Position numbers and translations under genes: made by a program
Notes under the pieces: generated by a model
Databases searched by the model: none
Told to the model about the DNA's origin: nothing
The model's input: the letters and a program-made list of their open reading frames with translations, nothing else
Part shown: piece by piece, positions 1 through 5,779 of the stretch
Layout: every line of letters begins with the position of its first letter
How positions within the stretch are numbered: position 1 is the first letter of the stretch
NCBI GenBank assembly: GCA_031287245.1
Contig: JAITTD010000227.1
Location: forward strand, 1-11,247
Length of the DNA: 11,247 bases
Direction of reading: 5' to 3'
Origin: Bacteroidales bacterium
GTDB taxonomy: Bacteria; Bacteroidota; Bacteroidia; Bacteroidales; UBA4181

Positions 1-43
1 CCCAACTGACTATGTTACCCATCTGCTTGTTCCGTTCCTTCAT
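1..43 (-). CDS. 5' end of an unidentified minus-strand gene (partial)
   Basis: An ATG reading leftward at 43-41 opens a frame with no stop before the window edge; the visible N-terminus is MKERNKQMGNIVSW. A purine-rich stretch (GAGAAG on the minus strand) sits immediately before the ATG, and a Bacteroidota-type minus-strand promoter lies at 92-63, which would give a very short leader. Only 14 codons are visible, so the family cannot be named. The call rests on the promoter and start-codon arrangement rather than on homology. A basic N-terminus followed by a hydrophobic turn could begin a membrane anchor, but that is a guess. Confidence 0.4.
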   Translation of the reverse strand, partial: MKERNKQMGNIVSW

Positions 44-62
44 CTTCTCAATTAAAAACACG

Positions 63-92
63 CAAAGTTAAAAATCAATTGACAATTGACAA
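63..92 (-). promoter_or_regulatory. Minus-strand promoter of the left-edge gene
   Basis: On the minus strand a TAACTTTG -7 element (70 to 63) fits the Bacteroidota consensus TAnnTTTG. A TTG -33 element (92 to 90) lies 19 bp upstream, within the usual 19-21 bp spacing. It would drive the gene whose ATG is at 43. Its -33 element sits inside the AATTGAC heptamer repeats shared with the opposing promoter. Confidence 0.55.
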
Positions 93-95
93 TTA
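75..95. repeat. 7-bp tandem repeat (CAATTGA), 3 copies
   Basis: Three tandem heptamers, CAATTGA, CAATTGA and CAATTAA, follow each other without spacers. The unit contains the palindrome CAATTG, so it reads similarly on both strands. It supplies the -33 TTG of both divergent promoters. The same heptamer family recurs in inverse orientation at 1414-1446, and a variant occurs at 5751-5771. Confidence 0.7.
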
Positions 96-110
96 AAAAG
101 ATTAACTTTG
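79..110 (+). promoter_or_regulatory. Promoter of the HU-like protein gene
   Basis: A TAACTTTG -7 element at 103-110 matches TAnnTTTG, with TTG at 79-81 and a 21-bp spacer. Transcription would start at about 116, giving a leader of roughly 28 nt before the ATG at 144. It overlaps the divergent minus-strand promoter, and the two -33 elements interleave across the heptamer repeat. Confidence 0.6.
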
Positions 111-143
111 CCCCCACTATTTATATCATTCATATCAGAAAAA

Positions 144-875
144 ATGGCAAGTTTACACACTATCAAGGCATATTTGTATGACAATGCGCTGACAGACAAT
201 CCCAATGATTTTGTTGCACGGGTAAGTACCGAACGTTCGTTGAATGTCAGGGACATTTGCGAAAGCGCTCAGGCACGCGGCGGCGCCGATGTGTCCGCAG
301 CAGCGATGGAACATGCCGTAAACCTGTTTCTCAAAGAAATGGGCTATCGCTTGTGCGATGGTTTTGGCGTAAACACAGGATGGTTTGTAGCCGCGCCCCA
401 CATCAAAGGCGTATTCACCAGTCCTGCCGACCGCTTTGACCCCAGCCGGCACCGCGTGCTGTTTGAACTGCAGCAAGGCGCAGAACTGCGCAAGGAACTG
501 GAGCAGGTGCACGTAGATGTGCTTGGCGTAGCCGATGCCGGGCTGTTCATATCCCAAGTGACAGACGTGAAAACAGGTAGCGTCAACGAGTTCATCACCC
601 CCGGTCGCAACTTGAAAATCAACGGGCATAAAATCAAGATTGCAGGCAACCACACTGCCAACGGAGTATATTTTGTTGCCGAAACGGGTGACACACGCCT
701 CAAGGTAGATCCTACGGACATCGTGACCAACAATCCCAGCGAACTGATGGTGGTGATACCGGAGTTATTGCAGCCACAAACGGGCTACAGGGTAGAGATA
801 ACGACGCAGTACTCCGAAAGGCTTCTTAAAGAGCCGCGTACTTTTGCTTTCAACAGGATACTGACCGTGCTTTAG
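144..875 (+). CDS. HU-like DNA-binding protein with C-terminal DUF4469-type domain
   Basis: The 243-residue product resembles the Bacteroidales proteins that join an HU/IHF-like DNA-binding domain (Bvu_2165-like, roughly residues 1-125) to a DUF4469-type beta-rich domain (roughly 130-235). Supporting features are the opening MASLHTIKAYLYDN, the helical NVRDICESAQARGGADVS region (34-51), and the C-terminal block with FITPGRNLKINGHKIKIAG (150-168) and NPSELMVVIPELL (197-209). The family is presumed nucleoid-associated and cytoplasmic; its DNA targets are not known to me. I chose the ATG at 144 over the in-frame ATG at 108 because 108 falls on the last base of the -7 element and the family begins at MASLHT. 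The gene stands alone: a divergent gene lies upstream and a long gene-free repeat region follows. There are no signs of truncation. The function of this member is inferred from the fold only. Confidence 0.8.
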   Translation: MASLHTIKAYLYDNALTDNPNDFVARVSTERSLNVRDICESAQARGGADVSAAAMEHAVNLFLKEMGYRLCDGFGVNTGWFVAAPHIKGVFTSPADRFDPSRHRVLFELQQGAELRKELEQVHVDVLGVADAGLFISQVTDVKTGSVNEFITPGRNLKINGHKIKIAGNHTANGVYFVAETGDTRLKVDPTDIVTNNPSELMVVIPELLQPQTGYRVEITTQYSERLLKEPRTFAFNRILTVL

Positions 876-920
876 CAGTCTTCAATAAATAACTATAACA
901 AAAGCCTCGATTATATTGTG

Positions 921-956
921 AAACCTCTACGAGGTTTTGGAGGATGCCTGTATCCT
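921..956 (+). terminator. Two consecutive hairpins, possible terminator of the HU-like gene
   Basis: AAACCTC-TAC-GAGGTTT (921-937) is a perfect 7-bp stem with a 3-nt loop. It is followed by AGGAT-GCCTGT-ATCCT (941-956), a 5-bp stem ending near a short T run. They lie 46 bp after the stop codon at 873-875. There is no long U-tract, so intrinsic termination is plausible but not clear. Confidence 0.4.
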
Positions 957-958
957 GT

Positions 959-1026
959 TTTCTATTGATATGTATCCCCTAACGGGGAATGTTCGCTTGT
1001 CCGCAGGACATTCATATCAATAGAAA
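959..1026. repeat. Nested stem-loop with two internal hairpins
   Basis: TTTCTATTGATATG (959-972) and CATATCAATAGAAA (1013-1026) are perfect 14-bp inverted repeats. They enclose two smaller hairpins: TCCCC-TAAC-GGGGA (975-988) and TGTCC-GCA-GGACA (998-1010). Folded, this is a three-way junction. It could be a structured RNA, the end of a small mobile element or a cruciform. I see no TAnnTTTG promoter dedicated to it. It directly precedes the 23-bp repeat array. Confidence 0.7.
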
Positions 1027-1047
1027 TAAATCTCAATATCACTCCTT

Positions 1048-1199
1048 AGCGTGTAATGCCGGCTTGCACGAGCGTGCAATACCGACCTGCACGAGCGTGC
1101 AATGCCGACCTGCACGAGCGTGCAAAGCCGACCTGCGCGAGCGTGCAATGCCGATTTGCACGAGCGTGCAATATCAATTTGCGCGAGCGTGCAAAGCCG
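1048..1199. repeat. 23-bp tandem repeat array with palindromic cores
   Basis: Six 16-bp cores based on TTGCACGAGCGTGCAA start at 1064, 1087, 1110, 1133, 1156 and 1179, exactly 23 bp apart. Each is followed by a 7-bp linker such as TACCGAC or TGCCGAC. A degenerate half unit precedes the first at about 1048. Every core is an inverted repeat (TTGCACG, AG, CGTGCAA), so each unit can form a hairpin. Units 4 and 6 have G for A in the left arm, which keeps a G-U pair in plus-strand RNA; units 2-4 have C at the first base. There are no spacers, so this is not CRISPR. It resembles a minisatellite inside a miniature transposable element (see findings). Confidence 0.9.
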
Positions 1200-1231
1200 T
1201 GTTCGGAAGATGATTTGTGAGATATCAAAAC

Positions 1232-1259
1232 GTAGAGACGTGGCATGCCGCGTTTCTAC
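1232..1259. repeat. 28-bp near-perfect palindrome, GTAGAGACG family
   Basis: The sequence starts GTAGAGACGTGG and ends CCGCGTTTCTAC around a GGCATGCC centre. Only two of the 14 pairs are not Watson-Crick, and both are G-T, which pair as wobbles in plus-strand RNA. Its arms match those of the palindrome at 1357-1386, making the two members of one repeat family with different centres. Confidence 0.8.
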
Positions 1260-1265
1260 ATTCGG

Positions 1266-1306
1266 TTGTGATTCGTTGTGATTCGGTTGTGATACATTGT
1301 GATGGC
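1266..1306. repeat. 10-bp tandem repeat (TTGTGATTCG type), 4 copies
   Basis: The units are TTGTGATTCG (1266-1275), TTGTGATTCGG (1276-1286, 11 bp), TTGTGATACA (1287-1296) and TTGTGATGGC (1297-1306). The third unit is identical to the first unit of the larger array at 5615-5730, so the two tracts belong to one family. Confidence 0.75.
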
Positions 1307-1356
1307 GTTATCACAGGCGAATCAACGATTTCGCCCCGTTGGCAGTTAAATCGCTC

Positions 1357-1386
1357 TGTAGAGACGGTGCGCGCACCGTCTCTACA
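1357..1386. repeat. Perfect 30-bp palindrome, GTAGAGACG family
   Basis: TGTAGAGACGGTGCG is followed directly by its exact reverse complement, so all 15 pairs match and there is no loop. The outer ten bases of each arm match the element at 1232-1259 except one base. It lies 64 bp upstream of the lipoprotein -33 element and has no U-tract, so it does not look like a terminator. Confidence 0.85.
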
Positions 1387-1413
1387 TGGCACCGCAAAAA
1401 AGAGGTCACCAAT

Positions 1414-1446
1414 AATTGTCAATTGTCAATTGTCAATTATCAATTA
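1414..1446. repeat. 7-bp tandem repeat (AATTGTC), 4-5 copies
   Basis: Heptamers AATTGTC, AATTGTC, AATTGTC and AATTATC are followed by AATT. The unit is the reverse complement of the heptamer at 75-95 and related to AATTCGT at 5751-5771. The tract ends only a few bases before the -33 element of the lipoprotein promoter, so a change in copy number would change what lies directly upstream of it. Confidence 0.75.
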
Positions 1447-1449
1447 TTA

Positions 1450-1479
1450 TTGGTATATAAAAAAAAATCACTACATTTG
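1450..1479 (+). promoter_or_regulatory. Promoter of the lipoprotein / beta-barrel / cca operon
   Basis: TTG at 1450-1452 and TACATTTG at 1472-1479 match the Bacteroidota -33 and -7 elements with a 19-bp spacer. Transcription would begin near 1486, leaving a leader of about 65 nt before the ATG at 1552. No other promoter of this type is obvious before the beta-barrel or cca genes. Confidence 0.65.
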
Positions 1480-1551
1480 CACGATTTTTATATCAGGGAG
1501 AAGCAAAATAAAGTGCTTGCTTGTCCGTTAATACAGCATAAAAATGTATTT

Positions 1552-2919
1552 ATGTCAATTCAGCATAGGATGATAAAAATAATGTGGGGATTTGCCTGTT
1601 CAGGCTCTTTTTTGGTTCTGTTGTGGCTCGCTTCGTGTGGAGATAATTCGTCTTTGGGTAATTACCTGGTAGAAACCCATACACGAACCTACATTACCGA
1701 CACCTTTACCGTTAGATTGTCGGTATTATCAAAGGATTCAATCGTTACCTCCACCCTTCCGAACTATCCGGGCGTAGCATTTGTGGGGGAGTATGACGAC
1801 CCGCTGGTCGGAAAGTCAACGGCTGCCACTTACATTGAATTTACACGAACCACCGACGATGAACCCAATGACTATCCGAAGTTCGACTCTGTGGTGCTGA
1901 TCATGCGGTTGACCGGTAACTATTACGGCGACACACTGGTGTATCCCGACGTCAAAATATCCCGTTTAGCCCGACAGATTGAAATGGACAACGACGGCGT
2001 TCAGTATGCCTCTTCTACCATGCCGTTAGGGAACGAAGTGCCTGTTGTGCACCGTTTCAGATTCAAAGGACCCCACGCACAAAAAGAAATAGCAGTACGC
2101 CTGCCGAATGAATTTGGAGAGCAGTTGTTTACAGGTATTCGGAAGGAAATGCCGGAAATGTCTGTGGACAACTATCTGAAAACCTTTCCCGGTTTAGCGA
2201 TTGAACCCCGTCCGGGAAATAATTGTATTTATACCTATTCCGTAGAAGATACCACTTGCCGGATACAAATTCATTACACCATTTCCACCGGCACCGATAT
2301 AGTGGAAAAGGTGATGACCTTCAATGCCAACAAATACAAGCAATTTAACCATTTAACGACACAGTTGTTGCCCGATTTACCGAGAGGTTCAAAAGCCGCT
2401 CCTGTCGGTACCGGCAAAACCCGCCATCGTGGTTTTGTGATGACCGGCGCCGCGCCGCTATATACACGGATTGATTTTCCCGGCATTGAGCGCCTTCCGC
2501 CTTTGGGAGAGTTAGTGGTCATTGAACAGGCAAACCTGATAATACGTCCTGTGGTTCACACTTATGATACGGTTCCGCTTCCACCCACCCTCAATTTATA
2601 TCAGCACAATTCTACCAACAATCTGCGAGGGTCGGTTTTAAGCGCTACAGGCACTTCTACCGCGATGAACGGTAACTTGAATCAAAATGGCGGTTATTAC
2701 AATTTTGATATTACCGATTATATTACTTCGCAAGTGAGCGCGGTAGGATACGACCGTTTTTCGATATGTCTTGATTTTCCCGAATCCACCTCTTCCGATT
2801 CCTATCCTTTTCAGCGAATGGTATTCGGCGACCAGAACTTTTTTCATCAATCCCCGCCCATCAGTGCGGAAAGTCAGATTTCGCTGCAAATAACTTACAG
2901 TATTTATAATGAATATTAG
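1552..2919 (+). CDS. DUF4270-type lipoprotein
   Basis: From the ATG at 1552 the product is 455 residues and begins with a lipoprotein signal: a basic start, a hydrophobic stretch around residues 12-26, and the lipobox LASC with the acylated cysteine at residue 29. The next residues GDN would permit export to the outer membrane. The block FVGEYDDPLVGKSTA, the many beta-strand-like segments and the C-terminal NFDITDYITSQV and SLQITYSIY motifs fit the DUF4270 family of Bacteroidota surface lipoproteins, whose molecular role I do not know. An ATG at 1570 (MIKIMWG) is an equally good start and leaves the lipobox intact. The frame stays open back to 1339, but that extension crosses the 30-bp palindrome, the heptamers and the promoter, so I exclude it. 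The stop overlaps the first possible start of the next gene, which indicates an operon. Confidence 0.75.
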   Translation: MSIQHRMIKIMWGFACSGSFLVLLWLASCGDNSSLGNYLVETHTRTYITDTFTVRLSVLSKDSIVTSTLPNYPGVAFVGEYDDPLVGKSTAATYIEFTRTTDDEPNDYPKFDSVVLIMRLTGNYYGDTLVYPDVKISRLARQIEMDNDGVQYASSTMPLGNEVPVVHRFRFKGPHAQKEIAVRLPNEFGEQLFTGIRKEMPEMSVDNYLKTFPGLAIEPRPGNNCIYTYSVEDTTCRIQIHYTISTGTDIVEKVMTFNANKYKQFNHLTTQLLPDLPRGSKAAPVGTGKTRHRGFVMTGAAPLYTRIDFPGIERLPPLGELVVIEQANLIIRPVVHTYDTVPLPPTLNLYQHNSTNNLRGSVLSATGTSTAMNGNLNQNGGYYNFDITDYITSQVSAVGYDRFSICLDFPESTSSDSYPFQRMVFGDQNFFHQSPPISAESQISLQITYSIYNEY

Positions 2920-2932
2920 TCACCATCCTATA

Positions 2933-4192
2933 ATGAATGTTTATCAAATCATATTCCGCAAAGTTGGGATGGTTCTGATGATTTGTTTCGTTGTTGCATT
3001 TTATGCCGCAGCGCAAAACAACACCAGCACCCCCCTTTCCATTTTCAGCATAGGTGAAATAGAATACCGCGATTTTAGCGCCACCTCCGGTTGGGGAAAT
3101 GTGGGCATCGGCTTGAAATCAAAGAACTTTCTGAACCGGCACAATCCGGCAGGTTTAAGCGGCATCGACACGCTCAAATTCATTTTTGATTTCTCCGGCA
3201 CCGCCAAGTTCTCCGAATTACGAACCGCATCTACCTCCCAAAGAGTCACCAATTTCAATTTCAAAAATCTGGCTGCCGGTTTTAGGATTTCTAAGCGATG
3301 GACTTCCAGCGTCGGATTAAGCCCCTATTCCAATGTGGGCTACAATATGTTGAAAACGCAACCTGTTGAAGGCTCCAATGACGGCAATTTCAACACCATC
3401 TACACCGGTAGCGGAGGCATCAACAAATTTTACTGGAGCCACTCGTTGGAAATGTTCAAAGGCTTGACACTGGGCGCTACCGCTTCGTACTACTTCGGCT
3501 CGATTACACGCACAGAAGCGGCTCCATCCATTGGGATCACCGAAAGCATGACCGCCAACAAAATCAATTTTGATTTTGGAGCGCAGTATTCCTACCAGTT
3601 CAAAAAGCGTCTCTTGCTGACGGTTGGCGGAATATACGGCTATCGTTCAAAGTTCAATCTCTACCGCCGCAATACGGTTGTCAACATCAAAAACGGTGTA
3701 GTAGCAAAAAACGAGAAAATACCCGACCTAAAGATGCAGATGCCTGAGTTTTACGGTGCGGGCATTTCACTTTATGGCGCTGAAAACAGTGCCGAATGGA
3801 CGGTTGCCATTGATTATTACCAGCAAAACTGGTCGGTCAACAAAGAAAAATTACATGGATTGCGATTCGCCGACAGCCATATTTATAATGCCGGATTCCA
3901 AATCATCCCCAATACGAAACGTCCGACCAATTATTTGCAAATCATGAGTTACCAGATTGGCGCGTGCTACAACGAGTCCTATTTAAACATCAACGGCTAC
4001 CCGTTGAAAGACTATTCCGTTTCCGTAGGGGTAGGATTGCCGTTTATGATGGGGATTTCCCGTATCAATGTAGCCGTCACACTGGGGCAGTCGGGAACCG
4101 GACAGCGCGGAGGCATCACCGAAAATTATGCCCTTCTGTCGGTCAATCTGTCGCTGCTCGAAATTTGGTTCAAAAAGGTAAAATACGATTAA
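2933..4192 (+). CDS. Outer-membrane beta-barrel protein, family uncertain
   Basis: The 419-residue product has a signal peptide ending FYAAA before QNNTS, with predicted cleavage after residue 27. The mature part alternates polar and hydrophobic residues with aromatic girdles, as in transmembrane beta-strands. An early NPAGLS motif recalls the NPA motif of FadL/OmpP1-like and PorV-like barrels, but I cannot assign either family firmly. Substrate and partner are unknown; its cotranscription with a lipoprotein suggests the two could act together at the outer membrane, which is inference. An in-frame ATG at 2909 would overlap the upstream gene by 11 bp and add eight residues; I prefer 2933 because it gives a conventional signal peptide. 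The cca gene begins 18 bp after the stop. Confidence 0.65.
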   Translation: MNVYQIIFRKVGMVLMICFVVAFYAAAQNNTSTPLSIFSIGEIEYRDFSATSGWGNVGIGLKSKNFLNRHNPAGLSGIDTLKFIFDFSGTAKFSELRTASTSQRVTNFNFKNLAAGFRISKRWTSSVGLSPYSNVGYNMLKTQPVEGSNDGNFNTIYTGSGGINKFYWSHSLEMFKGLTLGATASYYFGSITRTEAAPSIGITESMTANKINFDFGAQYSYQFKKRLLLTVGGIYGYRSKFNLYRRNTVVNIKNGVVAKNEKIPDLKMQMPEFYGAGISLYGAENSAEWTVAIDYYQQNWSVNKEKLHGLRFADSHIYNAGFQIIPNTKRPTNYLQIMSYQIGACYNESYLNINGYPLKDYSVSVGVGLPFMMGISRINVAVTLGQSGTGQRGGITENYALLSVNLSLLEIWFKKVKYD

Positions 4193-4210
4193 GCAGTGTT
4201 GTATCCAAAA

Positions 4211-5620
4211 ATGCGGGATAACCTGACACATCCCGTTTTTAAAATTATTTCACAGGTGGCGGAACAAGAGGGAGTACAGGTGTTGGTCATCGGCGGTTAT
4301 GTGCGCGACCAACTCCTTCATCGTCCGTCCAAAGACATTGACATTGTGGTGTTGGGCAACGGCATTGAACTGGCGCAAAAAGTAGCCGCCGTCATTCATC
4401 CTTCTTTGTCGGTAAGCGTGTTTAAAAACTACGGCACCGCCATGTTTCGCTACGGAACAGATGAGATAGAGTTTGTAGGCGCCCGCCGCGAATCCTACAA
4501 TCGCAACTCGCGCAAGCCGGTGGTGGAAAACGGCACCCTCGAAGAAGACCAACTCCGCCGCGATTTCACCATCAACGCGATGGCTATATGCCTCAATCAG
4601 GCGGCTTACGGTGAACTCGTTGACCCCTTCAACGGCATCGCCGACCTCGAAAACAAAGTCATCCGCACCCCTATGGATGCCGACCTCACTTTCAGCGACG
4701 ACCCCCTGCGCATGATTCGCGCCATCCGCTTTGCCACCCAGTTGGGCTTCCATATTGCAGACAATACCTTTCAGGCAATCATCCGCAACAGAGAGAGAAT
4801 CGGCATCATCTCGAAAGAACGTATCACCGACGAACTGCATAAAATCATCCTTTCGGCGAAACCTTCGACAGGTTTCCTGCTGCTCGACCAGTCGGGACTG
4901 CTCGAATTGATTTTTCCCGAACTGTCGCGAATGAAAGGGGTGGAAAGAAAAGGCAAACACGCCCACAAAGACAATTTTCTCCACAGCCTGAAAGTATTGG
5001 ACAATATATGCCCATTCACCGATAAATTGTGGCTACGATGGGCTGCTTTGGTACACGACATCGGCAAACCCGCCACTAAACGCTTCATCCCCGACACCGG
5101 CTGGACATTTCACGGGCATGAGTTCATCGGCTCTAAAATGATTCCGCAACTGTTCCTCTCGCTGAAACTGCCGATGAACGAGCCGATGAAGTACGTACAA
5201 AAGTTGGTGACGCTGCATTTGCGCCCCATCGTGCTGGCGGAGGATACTGTCACCGATTCGGCTATCAGGCGCCTGCTGTTTGAAGCCGGCGACGATACAG
5301 ACGATTTGATGGCGCTTTGCGATGCCGACATCACCTCCAACAATGCCGACAAAGTTTACCGTTACCGGAAAAATTTCGAGTTGGTACGCCGCAAATTGCA
5401 GGAAATAGAAGAAAAAGATGCCATACGCAACTTCCAGCCACCGATTTCGGGAACGGAAATCATTGAAACTTTCGGATTAAAACCCGGACGCGAAATCGGA
5501 ATCATCAAAAATGCCATCAAAGACGCTATTCTCGATGGCATTATCCCCAACGAATATCAGGCTGCAAGAGATTTCATGATGCAAAAAGCCGCCGAAGCAG
5601 GGCTTAAACAGACATTGTGA
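4211..5620 (+). CDS. cca: CCA tRNA nucleotidyltransferase (CCA-adding enzyme) with HD domain
   Basis: This enzyme adds or repairs the 3'-terminal CCA of tRNAs using CTP and ATP, without a nucleic acid template. The 469-residue product shows the class II nucleotidyltransferase core: GGYVRD (28-33), the metal-binding DID (42-44), RRDFTINAMA (116-125), and the nucleotide- and tRNA-binding stretch DPLRMIRAIRFATQLGF (164-180). An HD domain follows, with HAHKDNFLHSL (250-260) and VHDIGKP (281-287), as in the longer bacterial forms. Length is typical for the HD-containing type. I chose ATG 4211; a GTG at 4196 would add five residues and lies closer to the upstream stop. It is probably cotranscribed with the two envelope genes. 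Its stop codon lies inside the first unit of the 10-bp repeat tract that follows. The tRNA at 7320-7393 lacks an encoded CCA and would be a substrate for this activity. Confidence 0.92.
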   Translation: MRDNLTHPVFKIISQVAEQEGVQVLVIGGYVRDQLLHRPSKDIDIVVLGNGIELAQKVAAVIHPSLSVSVFKNYGTAMFRYGTDEIEFVGARRESYNRNSRKPVVENGTLEEDQLRRDFTINAMAICLNQAAYGELVDPFNGIADLENKVIRTPMDADLTFSDDPLRMIRAIRFATQLGFHIADNTFQAIIRNRERIGIISKERITDELHKIILSAKPSTGFLLLDQSGLLELIFPELSRMKGVERKGKHAHKDNFLHSLKVLDNICPFTDKLWLRWAALVHDIGKPATKRFIPDTGWTFHGHEFIGSKMIPQLFLSLKLPMNEPMKYVQKLVTLHLRPIVLAEDTVTDSAIRRLLFEAGDDTDDLMALCDADITSNNADKVYRYRKNFELVRRKLQEIEEKDAIRNFQPPISGTEIIETFGLKPGREIGIIKNAIKDAILDGIIPNEYQAARDFMMQKAAEAGLKQTL

Positions 5621-5730
5621 TACAGTTGTTATATAGTTGTTATACATTGTTATAAGTTGTTATACATTGTTATACATTGTTATAAGTTGTTATACATTGT
5701 TATAAGTTGTTATAAGTTGTTATAAGTTGT
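5615..5730. repeat. 10-bp tandem repeat tract between convergent genes
   Basis: About eleven units run from TTGTGATACA (5615-5624) through an 11-bp unit (5626-5636) to nine exact 10-mers (5637-5726). Two unit types alternate irregularly: TTGTTATACA (ACA) and TTGTTATAAG (AAG), in the order ACA, AAG, ACA, ACA, AAG, ACA, AAG, AAG, AAG. The first unit contains the last codon and stop (TTG TGA) of cca. The period is close to one helical turn. The tract fills most of the gap to the convergent LeuA-family gene; I see no ordinary hairpin terminator there. Confidence 0.9.
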
Positions 5731-5750
5731 TGGTGAGAATCGTAATTTTT

Positions 5751-5771
5751 AATTCGTAATTCGTAATTGTT
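5751..5771. repeat. 7-bp tandem repeat (AATTCGT), 3 copies
   Basis: AATTCGT, AATTCGT and AATTGTT follow one another directly. This is a variant of the AATTGTC heptamers at 1414-1446. As there, the heptamers lie downstream of a 10-bp repeat of the TTGTKATWMR type, so the same two repeat classes occur in the same order at two loci. Confidence 0.65.
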
Positions 5772-5779
5772 ATCTGTTA

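Larger units (their letters stand above)
876..1450. other. 575-bp gene-free region dense in hairpins and tandem repeats
   Basis: I see no convincing gene between the HU-like gene and the lipoprotein promoter. In order it holds a hairpin at 921-937, a hairpin at 941-956, a nested stem-loop at 959-1026, six 23-bp repeats at 1064-1199, a 28-bp near-palindrome at 1232-1259, a 10-bp repeat at 1266-1306, a 6-bp-arm hairpin at 1317-1336, a perfect 30-bp palindrome at 1357-1386 and a 7-bp repeat at 1414-1446. Open frames crossing it are repeats read in shifting frames and lack start signals. Confidence 0.75.

Noticed and set aside
1048..1199. Possible CRISPR array
   Set aside because: Units follow each other with no unique spacers, the 23-bp period is too short, and no cas gene is present.
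989..1213. 74-codon plus-strand frame through the 23-bp array
   Set aside because: The unit length is not a multiple of three, so its repeats are read in shifting frames. There is no promoter or ribosome site; the peptide is a by-product of the repeat DNA.
1339..1551. N-terminal extension of the lipoprotein frame
   Set aside because: It crosses the 30-bp palindrome, the heptamer repeat and the promoter, and would place the lipobox about 100 residues inside the protein.
4250..4984. 244-codon minus-strand frame inside cca
   Set aside because: It is a shadow of a strongly conserved gene on the opposite strand, with no recognisable domain or promoter.
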